Assembly: GCA_023458315.1 (NCBI GenBank)
Contig: JAEXAH010000084.1
Coordinates: 1-27,353, forward strand
Direction of reading: 5' to 3'
Length of the DNA: 27,353 nucleotides
From: Pseudomonadota bacterium
GTDB taxonomy: Bacteria; Pseudomonadota; Alphaproteobacteria; Rhodospirillales; Magnetospirillaceae
Positions 6,609 through 19,963 of the stretch are shown one piece after another. The notes under the pieces are model-generated. The model was given only the letters and a program-made list of their open reading frames with translations, had not been told where the DNA came from and ran no database searches. Made by a program: the position numbers and the translations under genes. Position 1 is the first letter of the stretch. Every line of letters begins with the position of its first letter.

Positions 6609-8315
6609 TCACGACGTTCTTATGGTTGCGATGAAGCCGGTGACGTCACTGCGCAGGCGTTCCGCCTGGCTGCTCAGGCTTTGGGCGGCGGTCAGCACCT
6701 GGGCCGAGGCGCGGCCGGTTTCCGTCGATGCCTGGCTGACCGACTGGATGTTGGCGGAAACCTCGCTGGTGCCCTGGGCGGCCTCCTGGACGTTGCGGGC
6801 GATTTCCTGGGTGGCGGCGCCTTGCTGTTCCACGGCGCTGGCGATGGCGGCCGAGATTTCGTTGATCTGGCGCACCGTGCCGGTGATGGAGGTGATGGCC
6901 GCCACTGCCTGTTGCGTCGCCTGTTGCACGGCGTGGACCTGTCCCGAGATTTCCTCGGTGGCCCGTGCCGTCTGGTTGGCCAGGGATTTCACCTCGCCCG
7001 CCACCACGGCGAAGCCCTTGCCGGCGTCGCCCGCCCGCGCCGCCTCGATGGTGGCGTTCAGGGCCAGAAGATTGGTCTGGCTGGCGATGTCGTTGATCAG
7101 GCCCACCACCTCGCCGATGCGGCGGGCGGTTTCAGCCAGGTCGGCGACCATGGCGTTGGCCCGTTCGCCTTCGGCCGCCGCCGTGGCCGAGACTTGCGAA
7201 GCGGTTTCCACCTGGCGGGCGATCTCGGCCACCGAGGTGGACAATTCGGTGGTGGCCGAGGCCACGGTCTGGACGTTGGACGACGCCTGTTCCGCCGCCG
7301 CCGCCACCGAGGTGCTTTGGCGCAGGGTTTCCTCGGCCAGCGCCGACAGGGATTGCGACGATCCCTGCATCTGCCCGGCCGCCGCCGACACGGCGTTGAC
7401 CACGCCGATCACGTCGGCCTCGAAGCGGTCGGCCAGTTGCCCCATCTCGTGCTTGCGCTGTTCGGCGGCGCGGCGTTCGGCTTCCTTGGCCTCTTCCTCC
7501 AGCGCCCTGGTGCGTTGCATGGTGTCGCGGAACACCTGCATGGTGTCGGCGATCATGCCCACCTCGTCGCCGCGACCGGTGCCGAAGATGGCGGTTTGCA
7601 GGTCGCCCTGGGCCAGACGTTTCAGGCATTCCACCGCCCGCAACAGCGGGCGGGTGACGCCGAAGCGCGAAATGGCCCAGCCCAGCATGGCACCGCCCAG
7701 CACGCCGGCGACGGCGATGGTCAACATGGTGGCGCGCATGCGGGCAGCCAGTTGAGACGCTTCGGTGCTCAGCACGGTGGAGCGTTCGGCGGCCTGGTCG
7801 GCGAAGGCGCGCACCTTGTCCTCCATGGCGTTGGCCTTGCCGCGGCTGGCCAGCACCGATTGGCGGATGACGGTCTGGGCGTCGTCCAGCACGACCATTC
7901 CGCCCACCTGCCGGACCTTGGCGTAGGTGTCCTCCAGTTCCACCATATACGCCTTGTAGGCGGCTTCCACTTCGTCCAATTGCCGTTTCTGATCGGCGTC
8001 GGCCCCCTGGCGCAGAGCGGCGATCCGGCTTTCCACCCCCTGTCGGTAAGCGGCGCCGTTGGCTTCAACCTCGCGCAATTCCTCGGGGCTGGGATTGCTG
8101 GCGACGCGGAATTCGCCCCGGTTGAGGCGCAGGATGTCCTGAGCCAGTCGGCTGGCGGTCAGCGCGTCGCGCCCGGCCAGTTCGATGTGGTTGGTGGCGA
8201 CATCCATGGAGGCCAAACCGGAAATGCCGGTATAGCTGGTGGCGGCAGTCATGAGGGACATGAGGGCAATGATGATGCCCAGCTTTGATGCGATTTTCAG
8301 GTCTCTGAAATGCAT
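6609..8315 (-). CDS. Methyl-accepting chemotaxis protein
   Basis: A 568-residue classical chemoreceptor. TM1 is at about 10-33. A helical sensory region (about 34-192), probably periplasmic and of four-helix-bundle type, leads to TM2 at about 193-217. A HAMP domain follows (about 217-270), then a long cytoplasmic coiled coil. The signalling tip lies at about 402-445 and includes the hallmark NLLALNATIEAARAGDAGKG. It should regulate CheA and the flagellar motor; the ligand is unknown. The open frame extends 42 codons upstream, but the ATG at 8315 has a strong GGAGG site about seven bases before it and starts directly ahead of TM1. There is no C-terminal CheR/CheB tether pentapeptide. It appears monocistronic. 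Confidence 0.93.
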   Translation of the reverse strand: MHFRDLKIASKLGIIIALMSLMTAATSYTGISGLASMDVATNHIELAGRDALTASRLAQDILRLNRGEFRVASNPSPEELREVEANGAAYRQGVESRIAALRQGADADQKRQLDEVEAAYKAYMVELEDTYAKVRQVGGMVVLDDAQTVIRQSVLASRGKANAMEDKVRAFADQAAERSTVLSTEASQLAARMRATMLTIAVAGVLGGAMLGWAISRFGVTRPLLRAVECLKRLAQGDLQTAIFGTGRGDEVGMIADTMQVFRDTMQRTRALEEEAKEAERRAAEQRKHEMGQLADRFEADVIGVVNAVSAAAGQMQGSSQSLSALAEETLRQSTSVAAAAEQASSNVQTVASATTELSTSVAEIARQVETASQVSATAAAEGERANAMVADLAETARRIGEVVGLINDIASQTNLLALNATIEAARAGDAGKGFAVVAGEVKSLANQTARATEEISGQVHAVQQATQQAVAAITSITGTVRQINEISAAIASAVEQQGAATQEIARNVQEAAQGTSEVSANIQSVSQASTETGRASAQVLTAAQSLSSQAERLRSDVTGFIATIRTS

Positions 8316-8468
8316 GGCGCCCTCCGTTCCTGACAAGAGGTAACGAATATGGTCTAGAAAGCGCCGGTTCCTATCCTTTTCTTCCGAAGGACATGGTGCA
8401 TCAATTCGGCGTAAGCAGTCCCATCTATAAGACCATTTCATTATGACCTTGAGATGTGTCGAAACGAA

Positions 8469-8500
8469 AACGCCCGCCCCGGTTCCCCGGGGCGGGCGTT
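8469..8500 (-). terminator. Intrinsic terminator of rpoD
   Basis: A perfect 14-bp GC-rich stem (8469-8482 with 8487-8500) and a four-base loop, starting 22 bases after the rpoD stop. On the minus strand it is followed by a T-rich tail (TTCGTTTC, preceded by the two T of the stem), as expected for a rho-independent terminator. Confidence 0.88.
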
Positions 8501-8522
8501 GACGTGGGCATCGCCGATTCGG

Positions 8523-10532
<2,010 letters not shown>

Positions 10533-10612
10533 TAACCCACCGCTCCTGGAATCCTGCTGGGCCGTCGCCGCGCTCCCCCCTGGAGCACCGCTTCGGCCAC
10601 CCTTGTCTAGAC

Positions 10613-10637
10613 CGTGATGCGGAAAATCCGCATCACG
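10613..10637. promoter_or_regulatory. 25-bp palindrome between dnaG and rpoD
   Basis: Perfect 11-bp arms CGTGATGCGGA/TCCGCATCACG with a three-base loop, in the middle of the 174-bp gap between dnaG (ends 10707) and rpoD (starts 10532). No U-tract follows on the minus strand. It could be an RNA processing or attenuating hairpin between the two cistrons, or an operator of an internal rpoD promoter. E. coli has an internal terminator and processing site at the same place in its operon. I see no other structure or gene in this gap. Confidence 0.6.
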
Positions 10638-10706
10638 TATTGTCCCTTGCCGGGCGCGCGCATCCGCGCGCTTGGCGCTCTCGTCCGCAACCGGGACGCG
10701 TTCCGG

Positions 10707-12563
10707 TCAGGACCCGCGTCCGTCGTCTTCGTTCACTCCCTTGCCGCGACTGTTCACCAGTGCCGCGAGGTAATTGAAATTCGCTTCCGAGGGCTCTCGG
10801 GCGAAAGCCTCAACGGCGTGGGCCACGTCGGCCTGGATGTCGTTCCGGGTATAGAGAGTGAAGATGTGTTCCCAAAGTGACCTGGCCTCGTGCACCGCAT
10901 CGGGCCGGGCGATCTTATATGCATTCGCATCCAGCAGCGAGTCCAGCACTAGGGAAAACCCGTCCGACCTTAAGTGGTCCTGCAACGACGCCGAGTCAAG
11001 ATCGCGGGCGATGTCGAGGTGCTTTAGAATCCCGCGTCTCAGCTTGTCAAGCGCGGAATCCGTGAAGGTGCTTTCTCCCAGCCGCTCGGCGAACAGTTCG
11101 ACCAGCGGCGGGTGCACCACCAGGATGGTCAGAAGCAGGCGCTCCTGGCGGGCGCGCGGCGCGGCCGGGGGCATGGGGCGGCCAACTCCGGGCAGGCGGC
11201 CGTCCATGGCGCGCAGCGGCGGGTCGCCGGGGCGGCGCTTGGCCTCGAACCGTTTGCCGCCGCCATAGCCGCCGCCTTGGGGGCGCGGTTCCCATTTCGG
11301 CCGGAACGCGGTTCTCATGCGTTCGCGGAACGCCGACAGGTATTGATAGCGCACCGTCTCGTCGGCGATGGCGAAGGCTTTTTCCTTCAGTTCGTGCTCC
11401 AGGGCGGCGCGGCGCTCGGGGGTGTCCAGCAGGCGGTCGCGGGTCGCCAGTTCCCACGTCACCTCGAACAGCGGCCGGGCGGCGTCCAGCACCGCCTGCA
11501 TGGCCTGCGCCCCCTGGGCCTTGATCAGCGAATCCGGGTCCTCGGGGGCGGGCAGCACGGCGAAGCGCAGGCTTTTGCCCGGCTTCAGGATGGGCAGGCC
11601 GCGTTCGGCGGCCCGCGCCATGGCCCGTTGACCGGCGTTGTCGCCGTCGAAGCACAGGATGGGTTCATCGGCCAGACGCCACAATTCCTCGATCTGGCCT
11701 TCGGTCAGCGCCGTGCCCAGCGGCGCCACCGCATAGGTGAAACCCGCCTGATGCAAGGCGATGACGTCCATGTAGCCCTCGACCGCCAGCGCCAGATTGC
11801 GGTCGCGCACCGTCTCGCGGGCATGGGCCAGGCCGTACAGCATGCTGCCCTTGTGGAACAGCGGCGTGTCGGGCGAATTCAGGTATTTCGGCTGGCCGTC
11901 GCCCAGGGTGCGGGCGCCGAACGCCACCACCCGGCCGCGGCGGTCGGTGACGGGAAAGGTGACGCGGCCGCGGAAGAAATCGAAGCTGGCGCCGCCGCCT
12001 TCCGGCTTCTTCAGCAGCCCGGCCTCCAGCAGCAGGCTTTCCGGCACCGCCTCGCTCATGATGGCCTTCCTGATGGCCTCACGCGAGTCCGGCGCCCAGC
12101 CCAGGCGGAAGCGGGCGATGGTGTCTTCCGACAGACCGCGCCCGCGCAAGTACGCCAAGCCCTCGCGCCCGGCGGCCGAGCGCAACTGGTTCTCGTAGAA
12201 GCGGCAGGCCGCCTCCATGGCGTCGTGCAGACTGGCGCGGCGGGCCTCGCGCTGGCGTTCCTCGGGGCTGGCCTTGGGCACGTCCAGGCCCAGTTCCTGG
12301 GCAAGCTTTTCCACCGCCTCGGTGAAGCCCAGGTGGTTGGCCCGCATCTCGAAGCTGATGGCGTCGCCATGGGCGCCGCAGCCGAAGCAATGAAAAAAGC
12401 CCTTGTCCTCGTTGACGGTGAAGCTGGGGCTTTTTTCGTTGTGGAACGGGCACAGGCCGGAATATTCCCGCCCGCGCTTGGTCAGCTTGACCCGGCGGGC
12501 GATGATGCCGGGCAGGCTGACCCTGGTGCGCAGTTCGTCCAGGAACTCGGGCGGGAACGCCAT
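10707..12563 (-). CDS. dnaG: DNA primase
   Basis: A 618-residue DnaG. The N-terminal zinc-binding domain has the CHC2 pattern Cys38, His41, Cys59, Cys62 (CPFHNEKSPSF...FHCFGCGAHGD). The TOPRIM catalytic core shows Glu262 in AVEGYMDVIAL and Asp306/Asp308 in FDGDNAG, the metal-binding acidic residues. The C-terminal region (about 460-618) is the DnaB-helicase interaction part and is poorly conserved, as usual. A Gly/Arg/Lys-rich linker lies near 425-450. The ATG at 12563 is the first possible one, 23 bp after the GatB/YqeY-like stop, with a weak ribosome site. It synthesises RNA primers at the replication fork, and is followed by rpoD. Confidence 0.97.
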   Translation of the reverse strand: MAFPPEFLDELRTRVSLPGIIARRVKLTKRGREYSGLCPFHNEKSPSFTVNEDKGFFHCFGCGAHGDAISFEMRANHLGFTEAVEKLAQELGLDVPKASPEERQREARRASLHDAMEAACRFYENQLRSAAGREGLAYLRGRGLSEDTIARFRLGWAPDSREAIRKAIMSEAVPESLLLEAGLLKKPEGGGASFDFFRGRVTFPVTDRRGRVVAFGARTLGDGQPKYLNSPDTPLFHKGSMLYGLAHARETVRDRNLALAVEGYMDVIALHQAGFTYAVAPLGTALTEGQIEELWRLADEPILCFDGDNAGQRAMARAAERGLPILKPGKSLRFAVLPAPEDPDSLIKAQGAQAMQAVLDAARPLFEVTWELATRDRLLDTPERRAALEHELKEKAFAIADETVRYQYLSAFRERMRTAFRPKWEPRPQGGGYGGGKRFEAKRRPGDPPLRAMDGRLPGVGRPMPPAAPRARQERLLLTILVVHPPLVELFAERLGESTFTDSALDKLRRGILKHLDIARDLDSASLQDHLRSDGFSLVLDSLLDANAYKIARPDAVHEARSLWEHIFTLYTRNDIQADVAHAVEAFAREPSEANFNYLAALVNSRGKGVNEDDGRGS

Positions 12564-12586
12564 GCGGTGCTAACCCCGGCCGGGGG

Positions 12587-13045
12587 TCAGGCCCCCAGTT
12601 CCTTCTTGGTCAGCGCGCTGGCCTTGGTGAAATCCATGCGGCCGGCGAAACGTTCCTTGAGCACGGCCATGACCTTGCCCATGTCCTTGATGCCGCCCGC
12701 GCCGATCTCGGCGATGACGGCGCGGACCGCCTCGGTGGTCTCGGCCTCGCTCATCTGCTGCGGCAGGAAGGTTTCGATGATGGCGATCTCGTCCTGTTCC
12801 TGCTGGGCCAGCTCCAGGCGGCCGCCCTGCTCGTACAGCGAGATGGATTCCCGGCGCTGCTTGATCATGCTTTGCAGCATGGACAGGATTTCGTCGTCGC
12901 CGATGCCGTCCATGACGCCGCGCGAACGGGCCGCGATGTCGCGGTCCTTCAGCGCCGCCAGGATCAGGCGGATGGTGGACACCACGCGGGCGTTCTTGGC
13001 CAGCATGGCGGTCTTCAGTTGGTCGTTCAGCTGCGGGCGCAGCAT
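12587..13045 (-). CDS. GatB/YqeY domain-containing protein
   Basis: A 152-residue helical protein of the YqeY family, the size typical of free-standing members. Family features include RLILAALKDRDIAARSRG near the N-terminus and IKDMGKVMAVLKERFAGRMD near the C-terminus. The fold is shared with the tRNA-binding tail of GatB, so interaction with tRNA or an amidotransferase-like partner is assumed, but its function is not established. The ATG at 13045 is chosen because GGGGAGG lies five bases before it; an upstream in-frame ATG at 13120 has no similarity. It sits just upstream of dnaG, in the place that rpsU holds in E. coli. Confidence 0.9.
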   Translation of the reverse strand: MLRPQLNDQLKTAMLAKNARVVSTIRLILAALKDRDIAARSRGVMDGIGDDEILSMLQSMIKQRRESISLYEQGGRLELAQQEQDEIAIIETFLPQQMSEAETTEAVRAVIAEIGAGGIKDMGKVMAVLKERFAGRMDFTKASALTKKELGA

Positions 13046-13169
13046 GGGGCCTCCCCTGTGTTGCGCATTCTTCCCCCCACGGAAAGGGTTGAGGCTAGCC
13101 GAAAGCGCCGCCAAACGCAAAGAACTAATGATTTGATATGGCTCAACTTTGGGGCGAGGGGCGGCAAGC

Positions 13170-13196
13170 TTGACATTTGGCGCGGATTTCTATAGA
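13170..13196 (+). promoter_or_regulatory. Candidate carA promoter
   Basis: A perfect -35 TTGACA (13170-13175) is followed after 15 bp by TATAGA (13191-13196); reading ATAGAA as the -10 gives a 16-bp spacer. It is the best promoter match I see in the 302-bp gap (13046-13347) between the divergent GatB/YqeY-like and carA genes, and would give a leader of about 145 nt. Confidence 0.55.
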
Positions 13197-13204
13197 AGGC
13201 CGGA

Positions 13205-13347
13205 AATTTACCTGCCGCCACCCGGACCCGGACGGGTCCCGCCGGAGGACGTCGCCTCACAACAGCGAGTCCTCATGCCCGTGTGCGGCCTGGTGCTATC
13301 GTTCTCACCGCGCCTGCCCTCCGGGCGCGCTACTTTAAAGGACTGAC
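13205..13347 (+). promoter_or_regulatory. carA 5' leader with hairpins and a possible 23-codon upstream ORF
   Basis: The leader between the promoter and carA contains a GGACCC/GGGTCC hairpin near 13227-13242. A second stem, CGCGCC/GGCGCG, lies around 13310-13330, just before the AAAGGA ribosome site. A short ORF from ATG 13275 ends with TGA at 13344-13346, one base before the carA ATG at 13348, so its translation would run through the carA ribosome site. It has no obvious ribosome site of its own. The leader could act in pyrimidine or arginine control, but no known motif is recognised. Confidence 0.3.
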
Positions 13348-14532
<1,185 letters not shown>

Positions 14533-14546
14533 GACGCGCCGATACA

Positions 14547-15233
14547 ATGAACAGAGTGGACTGGCTGATTGTTGGGAAGTTGATTGGAGCTGCTCAGGCA
14601 GATCCAATCGATGGGGTGGTATGGCTCCGAGATTTCGCCGAACATCCAGCCGTTCCAACTGAGGTGCTGTACTCAAGTTTGAAGGAGCTTGAGGGGGCGG
14701 GGTTTGTAGCCAGCAAGCTGGTTGGCCCAGACGCGGAAGATGACAGCCCAGAGGAAGTCTTTGCTATCACCCCTCTTGGCGTTGCTCGCGCTATCGCTCA
14801 CTCAGAGGAGGTGGTTGGCTCGTTTCGCGGGTTGCTCTGGGATTTTCCGGAGGATGTTGAGGAAGCCTATCTCGCCCTGTTTGAGCAACCGGACCGCGTA
14901 GAAATTGTCCCTGCGTCAGATCGTACGGTAAGATTGAACCACAATCGTTCTGACTATCAGGACGCGGTTGCCGCTCTGGACAAGGTGTTAGAGGAATTCC
15001 GGAACGACCATCGTCTGGATAACGAGGACAAAGAGGGGAAGGACGCGATCACCAAAATTCTCGAAGGTGGTCGCCGTTTCCTTGATCGAAAAGAGATTAC
15101 GGTTGAGCAGGCGAATAGCTGGTTGCTGAAGCCGTTGAAGTGGATTTTGGCGAAGTTTACGGAAGGCACTTTGCAGGCGGCGGCAGCCAAGGCGCTGGAG
15201 TTGGTTTGCAAGTTGGTTGGGCTAGGAAGTTAA
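14547..15233 (+). CDS. Unknown protein with winged-helix-like N-terminus and conserved-looking C-terminal helical tail
   Basis: A 228-residue protein that I do not recognise. Residues about 28-90 look like a winged helix (EVLYSSLKELEGAGFVASKL, then an EVFAITPLGVARAI wing and helix), as in some DNA-binding or sensor modules. Residues about 130-175 are charged and helical. The last ~45 residues include LLKPLKWILAKF and a run of Ala/Leu-rich amphipathic sequence. I have the impression that similar tails recur in other alphaproteobacterial hypothetical proteins. Hand counts of two 60-base lines gave 55% and 52% GC against 70% for a carB line, which points to recent acquisition. The gene starts 14 bp after carA. 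Its TAA stop overlaps the first bases of the adjoining repeat (15233), so insertion of the repeat may have trimmed its 3' end. Confidence 0.7.
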   Translation: MNRVDWLIVGKLIGAAQADPIDGVVWLRDFAEHPAVPTEVLYSSLKELEGAGFVASKLVGPDAEDDSPEEVFAITPLGVARAIAHSEEVVGSFRGLLWDFPEDVEEAYLALFEQPDRVEIVPASDRTVRLNHNRSDYQDAVAALDKVLEEFRNDHRLDNEDKEGKDAITKILEGGRRFLDRKEITVEQANSWLLKPLKWILAKFTEGTLQAAAAKALELVCKLVGLGS

Positions 15234-15366
15234 CCACAGAGGCACAGAGACACAGAGGTGTCGTGCCGGGTGGTGATGGCGTGGGTTTCGTTGATGGGTT
15301 TGTTTGAAGGTTAGACTGGCTGCGGGACGTTTGGGGGCTCTCTCTGTGCCTCTGTGTCTCTGTGGT
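15233..15366. repeat. Inverted-repeat element, CACAGAGR type (unit 1)
   Basis: A 134-bp unit. The left arm (15233-15258) is a run of CACAGAGR 8-mers after ACCA; the right arm is its near-complement and ends GTGGT at 15366. Three arm positions differ in a purine-transition manner, allowing G-U pairs in RNA. Both ends abut TTAA (AGTTAACCAC on the left, GTGGTTAA on the right). It is repeated almost exactly as unit 2. Confidence 0.9.
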
Positions 15367-15380
15367 TAAAAAAATAATTC

Positions 15381-15514
15381 ACCACAGAGGCACAGAGACA
15401 CAGAGGTGTCGTGCCGGGTGGTGATGGTGTGGGTTTCGGTGATGGGTTTGTTTGAAGATTAGACTGGCTGCGGGACGTTTGGGGGCTCTCTCTGTGCCTC
15501 TGTGTCTCTGTGGT
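15381..15514. repeat. Inverted-repeat element, CACAGAGR type (unit 2, tandem copy of unit 1)
   Basis: Also 134 bp. It matches unit 1 with three substitutions that I can count, all in the interior. The two are separated by 14 A/T-rich bases (15367-15380), giving a 148-bp period. This is a recent tandem duplication. Its right end lies 37 bp upstream of the GxxExxY start codon. Confidence 0.9.
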
Positions 15515-15551
15515 TCATAAAATTCCTTTCCGAGGAAAAGGGCCGAAGCCG

Positions 15552-15929
15552 ATGTCCACTCCCAGGGACCCGTTGACCGACCGCATTATCGGTTGTGCCA
15601 TCGAGGTTCATCGCTCCCTGGGTCCTGGTCTGTTGGAATCGGCCTACGAGGAATGTTTGTGTTATGAGTTGGCGCAGTCCGGCGTCGCCTTCCGTCGGCA
15701 GGTTCCCCTGCCGGTGTTGTACAAGGAGGTGAAGCTGGATTGCGGGTACCGGATGGATGTGGTGGCCGAGGATCGGGTGGTTGTCGAGCTGAAGACGGTG
15801 GAGCGGTTGGCTCCCGTTCATGATGCTCAGATCATCACCTATCTGCGCCTTAGCGGATATCCGGTCGGGCTGCTGATGAATTTCAACGTTCCGGTATTGC
15901 GGAACGGCATCAAGCGGTTCGTCCTGTAG
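15552..15929 (+). CDS. GxxExxY family protein (PD-(D/E)XK nuclease-like)
   Basis: A 125-residue protein with the name-giving motif Gly26-x-x-Glu29-x-x-Tyr32 (GLLESAY) after IIGCAIEVHRSLGPG. A PD-(D/E)XK-like core can be read as Asp69 (YRMDVV) with Glu79-x-Lys81 (VVELKTV), so a nuclease-type active site is plausible. No activity has been firmly assigned to the family, to my knowledge. The ATG at 15552 has AAGGG nine bases upstream. An in-frame GTG at 15510 lies inside the repeat arm and is less likely. The gene is bracketed by inverted-repeat units 1-2 upstream and unit 3 downstream, which suggests that repeats and gene move or persist as a group. Confidence 0.88.
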   Translation: MSTPRDPLTDRIIGCAIEVHRSLGPGLLESAYEECLCYELAQSGVAFRRQVPLPVLYKEVKLDCGYRMDVVAEDRVVVELKTVERLAPVHDAQIITYLRLSGYPVGLLMNFNVPVLRNGIKRFVL

Positions 15930-15937
15930 GGTTTTGA

Positions 15938-16063
15938 ACCACGGAGGCACAGAGGCACAGAGAGATCGTGCCGGGTGGTGCCGCTGTGGGTGAAGGATCG
16001 GTGGCGCAAAGGCACGAGGGGTTCCGCAAGGAAAATCTCTCTGTGTCTCTGTGCCTCTGTGGT
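15938..16063. repeat. Inverted-repeat element, CACAGAGR type (unit 3)
   Basis: A 126-bp unit starting nine bases after the GxxExxY stop and ending 32 bp before the carB ATG. The left arm (15938-15965) and right arm (16036-16063) are CACAGAGR/YCTCTGTG runs with few mismatches. The interior begins TCGTGCCGGGTGGTG, the same as units 1 and 2, then diverges. The right end reads GTGGTTAACC. Confidence 0.88.
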
Positions 16064-16095
16064 TAACCAAATTTTCTGCCGCCGGAAGTAGATCG

Positions 16096-19350
<3,255 letters not shown>

Positions 19351-19358
19351 GGGGAAAG

Positions 19359-19384
19359 GGGCCGCGCGGGACGCTGCGCGGCCC
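19359..19384 (+). terminator. Hairpin between carB and greA
   Basis: GGGCCGCGC (19359-19367) and GCGCGGCCC (19376-19384) form a perfect 9-bp stem with an eight-base loop, eight bases after the carB stop. No U-tract follows, so it may only attenuate read-through into greA, which starts 32 bp later. Confidence 0.5.
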
Positions 19385-19416
19385 TAACCGCTTCAAACGA
19401 CAGGGGCTTTCTGGGA

Positions 19417-19890
19417 ATGGAAAAGATCCCGATGACTCCGCCGGGCCTGGCCCAGCTGGAAGATGAATTGCGCAATTTGAAGTCGGTCGAACGTCCGGCG
19501 GTGATCAAGGCCATCGCCGAGGCGCGCGAACACGGCGACCTGTCGGAAAACGCCGAATACCATGCGGCGCGCGAGCGGCAATCCTTCATCGAAGGCCGGG
19601 TGGCCGAGTTGGAGGACATCATTTCGCGCGCCCAGGTGATCGATGTCAGCCAGCTTTCGGGTGATCAGGTGCGTTTCGGTGCCACCGTCACCCTGGCCGA
19701 CGAGGATTCCGACGACGAGGTGGTCTACACCATCGTCGGCGCCCACGAAGCGGACATCAGCGCCGGCCGCCTGTCGGTGCATGCGCCGCTGGCCCGCGCC
19801 CTGATCGGCAAGCATATCGGCGACACCGTCGAGGTCACGACCCCCGGCGGCTCCAAATCCTATGAAGTGGTCGACGTCCGGTTCGGCTGA
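19417..19890 (+). CDS. greA: Transcription elongation factor GreA
   Basis: A 157-residue GreA (E. coli 158). The N-terminal antiparallel coiled coil (about 1-77) carries the acidic tip HGDLSENAEYH with Asp41 and Glu44, which enter the RNA polymerase secondary channel and induce cleavage of backtracked transcripts. The C-terminal FKBP-like domain (about 85-157) holds GARVTL-like beta strands and the end motif SYEVVDVRFG. The start at 19417 gives MEKIPMTPPG; the ribosome site is weak. It lies 66 bp downstream of carB, a neighbourhood common in proteobacteria (carAB-greA), and ends at a strong terminator. Confidence 0.96.
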   Translation: MEKIPMTPPGLAQLEDELRNLKSVERPAVIKAIAEAREHGDLSENAEYHAARERQSFIEGRVAELEDIISRAQVIDVSQLSGDQVRFGATVTLADEDSDDEVVYTIVGAHEADISAGRLSVHAPLARALIGKHIGDTVEVTTPGGSKSYEVVDVRFG

Positions 19891-19912
19891 TCGGCCAGGG
19901 TATGGACATGAA

Positions 19913-19946
19913 AACGGGCGGGCCTTCGCATGAAGGCCCGCCCGTT
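19913..19946. terminator. Bidirectional terminator between greA and the convergent gene
   Basis: A perfect 15-bp stem (19913-19927 with 19932-19946) and a four-base loop, in the 73-bp gap between convergent genes. On the minus strand the stem runs into TTTT, giving a fair intrinsic terminator for the gene at 19964-20758. On the plus strand the tail is weak but the stem is very stable, so it probably serves greA as well. Confidence 0.85.
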
Positions 19947-19963
19947 GTCCATTTGGCAGGGTT

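Noticed and set aside
15233..16063. CACAGAGR runs looking like a CRISPR or microsatellite array
   Set aside because: The 8-mers occur only in short runs of about three per arm, arranged as inverted pairs around longer interiors. There are no regularly spaced unique spacers and no cas genes.
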